Assembly: GCA_034670145.1 (NCBI GenBank)
Contig: JAXMOA010000006.1
Location: 124,001 to 188,000 of the forward strand
Reading direction: 5' to 3'
From: HXMU1420-2 sp034670145
GTDB lineage: Bacteria > Pseudomonadota > Alphaproteobacteria > Rhodobacterales > Rhodobacteraceae
DNA length: 64,000 nucleotides
Shown here: piece after piece, positions 61,239 through 64,000 of the stretch
Layout of the letters: each line of letters opens with the position of its first letter
How positions within the stretch are numbered: position 1 is the stretch's first letter
Position numbers and translations under genes: made by a program
Notes under the pieces: model-generated
Databases searched by the model: none
The model's input: only the letters and a program-made list of their open reading frames with translations
What the model was told of the DNA's origin: nothing

Positions 61239-62737
61239 GCGTGACGCACAATCGGGTCAATGGGCGTCGCAGCCAGCCCCAGCGCCTCTTCGATAAAGAG
61301 GGCGGCCTGCAACATCGCGGCTTCGCCCCGCGGCGGTCCGATCAGCTGTAGTCCCACGGGCAGGCCGGCTGGCGTAAACCCGGCCGGGATCGACATTGAG
61401 GGCAGCAGCGTCACCACAGAGAGGAAAGAGAACCGCAGCCAGGTTTCATATGTGCCAATCTCAACCCCATCGACCTGCGCCGGGAACTCCTGTTCGACGG
61501 GGGCAGGGGCAATGCCCACGACCGGGATCGCCAGAACGTCATATCCGTTCAGGAACTTGCGCATGATCTCGTATAGAACCGTGCGCTGGCGCATCGCGGT
61601 ATAGACGGCCTCCAGGCTTTGAGTCTGGCCGTACTCCAGGTTGGATTTCAAACGCGGCCCGAATGTCGCCTGTACCTCGGCCGGAGCGCCGCCGGTAACC
61701 GCGCCGTAGTGCAGGCCGCGCAGGGCCAGATAGGTTTCGTTCAGGCCGGGCAGATCCGGGCAGGCATCCTCGACCTCGCCGCCTGCGCGGGCGGTGGCCT
61801 CCATCGCGGCACGCAGGGCGGTGCGAATATCTGCTTCGACCGGAGAGAACCCGTTCTGGTCTTCGCTAAAGGCGATCCGGGGTGGGCGGCCCATGCGTTT
61901 GATCTGTTCCTGGAAAGACTCGGCGGGTTCGTCCAGGGACAGTGGCATTCTGGGGTCGTAGCCGCCCATCGAGTCGAGGAACAAGGCGCAATCGCGCACG
62001 TCGCGGGCCATTGGCCCTTGCAGGGCTTCGGGCAGGAAGGCGGCGCTGCCGGGGCCGCCTCCGGCACGTCCGGGAGAGGGGCGCAGGCTGACCACGCTGC
62101 AATGGGCAGCCGGGGTGCGCAACGACCCCATCAGGTCACTGCCCTGTGCCAGCCAGACTTCGCCTGCGGCCAGGGCGGCGGCGGACCCGCCCGAGGATCC
62201 ACCCGCATTCATGCGCGTGTCCCATGGGTTGCGGGTGGCGCCCAATACCGGGTTGGTGGAGTTTCCGCCGGCGCCGAATTCGGGCGTGTTGGTTTTGCCG
62301 ACAACCAGCGCGCCGCGCTCTTCCAGACGTTCGATCAGCGGGTCGCTTTCTGTGGGGATAAAATTGGCCAGGGCCGGATTGCCAAAGGTGGTGCGAACGC
62401 CTTTGACCAGGTTCAGGTCTTTGATTCCCATAGGTAAACCGCCCAGCCAACCGGGGTGCGTCTCGGTCGTGGCGGCCAATGTGGGCAGATGTTCGGCCAT
62501 GTCGCGGGCGCGGTCAAAGCAGGTGGTTGGCATGGCATTGATCTGCGCCCCAACAGCTGAGGAGCGCGCCTGTGCGGCGTCAATCAACTCGGCGGCAGAT
62601 ACTTTGCCTGCCTTGAGAAGGGCGACGGCCTCGCGCGCGCTGAGACCGCAAAGCTCCGGGCCAGAAAATGAGGCGTCGGGCCGCTGGGGGCCAGAACCGA
62701 CAGGGGGCGTTGTATCGACTGGGGCGCCGTCTTGCAT
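61235..62737 (-). CDS. Amidase signature family hydrolase
   Basis: 500 residues from the ATG at 62737, chosen because GGAGG is 7 bases before it; an earlier ATG at 62758 has no site. Catalytic Lys in LPMGIKDLNL, cis-Ser in MNAGGSSGGSAAALAAG, and nucleophile Ser in GSDLMGSLRTPAAH, where the usual TGGS is MGSL. Amidase-signature enzymes hydrolyse amides widely; the substrate is unknown. The upstream neighbour is an FMN/FAD oxidoreductase of the amine dehydrogenase type, so an amine/amide pathway is possible. Confidence 0.87.
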   Translation of the reverse strand: MQDGAPVDTTPPVGSGPQRPDASFSGPELCGLSAREAVALLKAGKVSAAELIDAAQARSSAVGAQINAMPTTCFDRARDMAEHLPTLAATTETHPGWLGGLPMGIKDLNLVKGVRTTFGNPALANFIPTESDPLIERLEERGALVVGKTNTPEFGAGGNSTNPVLGATRNPWDTRMNAGGSSGGSAAALAAGEVWLAQGSDLMGSLRTPAAHCSVVSLRPSPGRAGGGPGSAAFLPEALQGPMARDVRDCALFLDSMGGYDPRMPLSLDEPAESFQEQIKRMGRPPRIAFSEDQNGFSPVEADIRTALRAAMEATARAGGEVEDACPDLPGLNETYLALRGLHYGAVTGGAPAEVQATFGPRLKSNLEYGQTQSLEAVYTAMRQRTVLYEIMRKFLNGYDVLAIPVVGIAPAPVEQEFPAQVDGVEIGTYETWLRFSFLSVVTLLPSMSIPAGFTPAGLPVGLQLIGPPRGEAAMLQAALFIEEALGLAATPIDPIVRHA

Positions 62738-62747
62738 GGTAGATCCT

Positions 62748-62780
62748 CCGGGAAGCATGTGGGTGTATCATGCCTCCCGG
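62748..62780 (-). promoter_or_regulatory. Imperfect 12-bp hairpin next to the amidase ribosome site
   Basis: CCGGGAAGCATG pairs with CATGCCTCCCGG except for one mismatch. The minus-strand 3' arm ends in the first two G residues of the amidase GGAGG. It may end the upstream oxidoreductase message, or modulate amidase translation. Confidence 0.4.
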
Positions 62781-62845
62781 GGGCGCCGGTGTCACGGGCA
62801 TAGCGCACCAAACCGGCAGGTTCTGTTGTCCTGGGCGGTGGTCGC

Positions 62846-64000
62846 TTACAGCTCTTTGACCAGACGCAGGGCGTCATAGATTGCCGCATGGGTATTGCGC
62901 GCCGATACCGCGTCACCGATGCGGAACAGCTGAAACTGGCCATCCGGGTTGCGCACAAGGGTTTGGGGCGCTCCGCTGATCAGATTTTCGTAGTCGACCT
63001 CTCCCAGGTTCGAGCTGAGCGGTTTGAGGTCAAAATACAGATCGTCCAACGGCATGGTGCCATAGTTGACGACCACTTGATCATAGGCGGCCTGATGGCT
63101 GTGATCGCTGTAATCGGTGCCGATGGTCGCGGTCAACGTGTTGCCTGTGCGCGCGACCGACAGCAGGCGGCGGGTGACGGTAAAGGTCACGTCCTTGTCC
63201 TGCAGAGAGCGCATGTAGGGCACCAGGTTCATCGCCATGACGTCAGGGGCAAAGGTGCGGTCCGGCGTCATGATTTCGACCTTGGATCCGGCCTGGGCCG
63301 CGATCTCGGCCGCTTGCAGGGCGGGGTGATCGCCGCTTTCGTCGTAGATGAGGACATGGGCTGCCGGTTTGACATCGCCTGAAATAATGTCCCAGGCGCT
63401 CACGACATTTTCCGCCTCGGTGCCGGTTTCCGGAAGCTCTGTGTTGGGCAAACCGCCTGTGGCGACAATCACCACATCCGGGTTCAGGGCAGTCACATCG
63501 GCCATTTCGGCCCAGCTGTTGAAATGAAAGGTCACATCTCGGGCCGCGCATTGCGACATGCGCCAATCGATGATGGACAGCATTTCGCGCCGTCTTGGGT
63601 TTTGCGCGGCCAGACGCAATTGTCCGCCGGGATCGGGCTGCGCCTCGAAGACGGTGACGTCATGGCCCCGCTCCGCAGCGACGCGCGCGGCCTCCAGCCC
63701 GCCGGGACCGGCGCCGATGATCACGACCTTGCGCGGGGTTTCGGCGGGCGTCAGGATATGCGGCATCGTCAGCTCGCGCCCGGTGGCGGGGTTGTGGATG
63801 CACAGCGCCTCGCCAGCCTGATAGATACGGTCCAGGCAATAGGTGGCCCCGACACAGGGGCGGATGTCCTCTTCGCGCCCGGCGATGATCTTTTGCACGA
63901 TGTAGGGGTCGGCCATATGCGCCCGGGTCATGCCCACCATATCGAGCAGGCCCGATTGCACGGCGTGCCGCGCGGTGGCCACGTCGGGGATTTTGGAGGC
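62846..64000 (-). CDS. FMN/FAD iron-sulfur oxidoreductase of the dimethylamine/trimethylamine dehydrogenase family (C-terminal part, cut by window end)
   Basis: At least 384 residues are visible; the reading frame is open to the window edge (ASKIPDVATARHAV), so the N-terminal old-yellow-enzyme barrel is mostly outside. FAD domain: VVIIGAGPGGLEAARVA; the second dinucleotide site is not canonical. The cluster region RPCVGATYCLDRIYQ then EALCIHNPATGRE has Cys-x5-Cys and a third Cys, but the middle Cys of the usual C-x2-C-x2-C is Ala (codon 63847-63845). Family members demethylate N-methylated amines such as trimethylamine or N-methylproline. Same strand as the downstream amidase. Confidence 0.82.
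   Translation of the reverse strand, partial: ASKIPDVATARHAVQSGLLDMVGMTRAHMADPYIVQKIIAGREEDIRPCVGATYCLDRIYQAGEALCIHNPATGRELTMPHILTPAETPRKVVIIGAGPGGLEAARVAAERGHDVTVFEAQPDPGGQLRLAAQNPRRREMLSIIDWRMSQCAARDVTFHFNSWAEMADVTALNPDVVIVATGGLPNTELPETGTEAENVVSAWDIISGDVKPAAHVLIYDESGDHPALQAAEIAAQAGSKVEIMTPDRTFAPDVMAMNLVPYMRSLQDKDVTFTVTRRLLSVARTGNTLTATIGTDYSDHSHQAAYDQVVVNYGTMPLDDLYFDLKPLSSNLGEVDYENLISGAPQTLVRNPDGQFQLFRIGDAVSARNTHAAIYDALRLVKEL

Overview
The window looks like an ordinary chromosomal segment from a high-GC alphaproteobacterium, most likely a Rhodobacteraceae member of the Roseobacter type. This rests on gene content and order read from the translations, not on a database search: ruvCAB-mazG-like-ybgC, an atpHAGDC operon without the Fo genes, glnD-murJ, rsmI-yraN-gshB divergent from an lpoA-like gene, an RpoHII-type sigma factor, DUF1127 and DUF2125 proteins, and an H-type lectin protein. 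Coding density is very high, with many 4-base ATGA stop/start overlaps. I see no prophage, insertion sequence, CRISPR array, tRNA or rRNA.

Layout. 62-3686 (minus): Holliday-junction genes ruvCAB, a MazG-like pyrophosphohydrolase, an unknown protein and YbgC. 4017-4283 (plus): a small DUF1127 gene with a good RpoH-type promoter and a strong terminator. 4336-17440 (minus): a long run with prmA, MATE and MFS transporters, a SixA-like phosphatase, a ferredoxin-like protein, a sterol-desaturase-family protein, argB, engB, a MOSC protein, yidC, a GGDEF/EAL protein and ttcA. A 401-bp gap upstream of yidC holds tandem iteron-like repeats and two perfect hairpins. 17608-28514: an HDAC-like amidohydrolase, a DUF2125 protein, a gamma-glutamylcyclotransferase, a MotA/MotB-like stator pair with a giant coiled coil, clpA, gloB and a methyltransferase. 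28639-33662 (plus): the F1 ATP synthase operon with its leader hairpins and terminator. 33826-45699: lectin, prs, alpha/beta hydrolase, FHA-TM-trypsin protease, M3 peptidase, a trans-sulfuration-type enzyme, membrane-fused MoeB, dut, coaBC, chaN and rpoH. 45819-64000: cobU, a CobC-like phosphatase, a GST with a metal-finger tail, comM, gshB, yraN, rsmI, lpoA-like, glnD, murJ, an inactive rhomboid, trpS, glk, galM, an amidase, and an FMN/FAD iron-sulfur oxidoreductase cut by the window end.

How the genes connect. Several genes touch glutathione metabolism (gshB, gloB, a gamma-glutamylcyclotransferase, a GST), though they are scattered. The rpoH gene has a TGATCC-type extracytoplasmic-sigma promoter, and the DUF1127 gene has an RpoH-type promoter, so the window shows two layers of a probable oxidative/heat stress cascade. 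Cell-envelope functions recur: Tol-associated YbgC, YidC, MurJ, LpoA-like, the stator pair and a membrane-anchored protease.

The most unusual items are the stator pair with about 700 residues of predicted coiled coil, a rhomboid homologue lacking both catalytic residues, a MoeB with a membrane anchor, a TMADH-type oxidoreductase lacking one iron-sulfur ligand, and a degenerate FHA-TM-trypsin protein. I do not see a multi-gene system here that I could call wholly undescribed; the stator pair is the best candidate.
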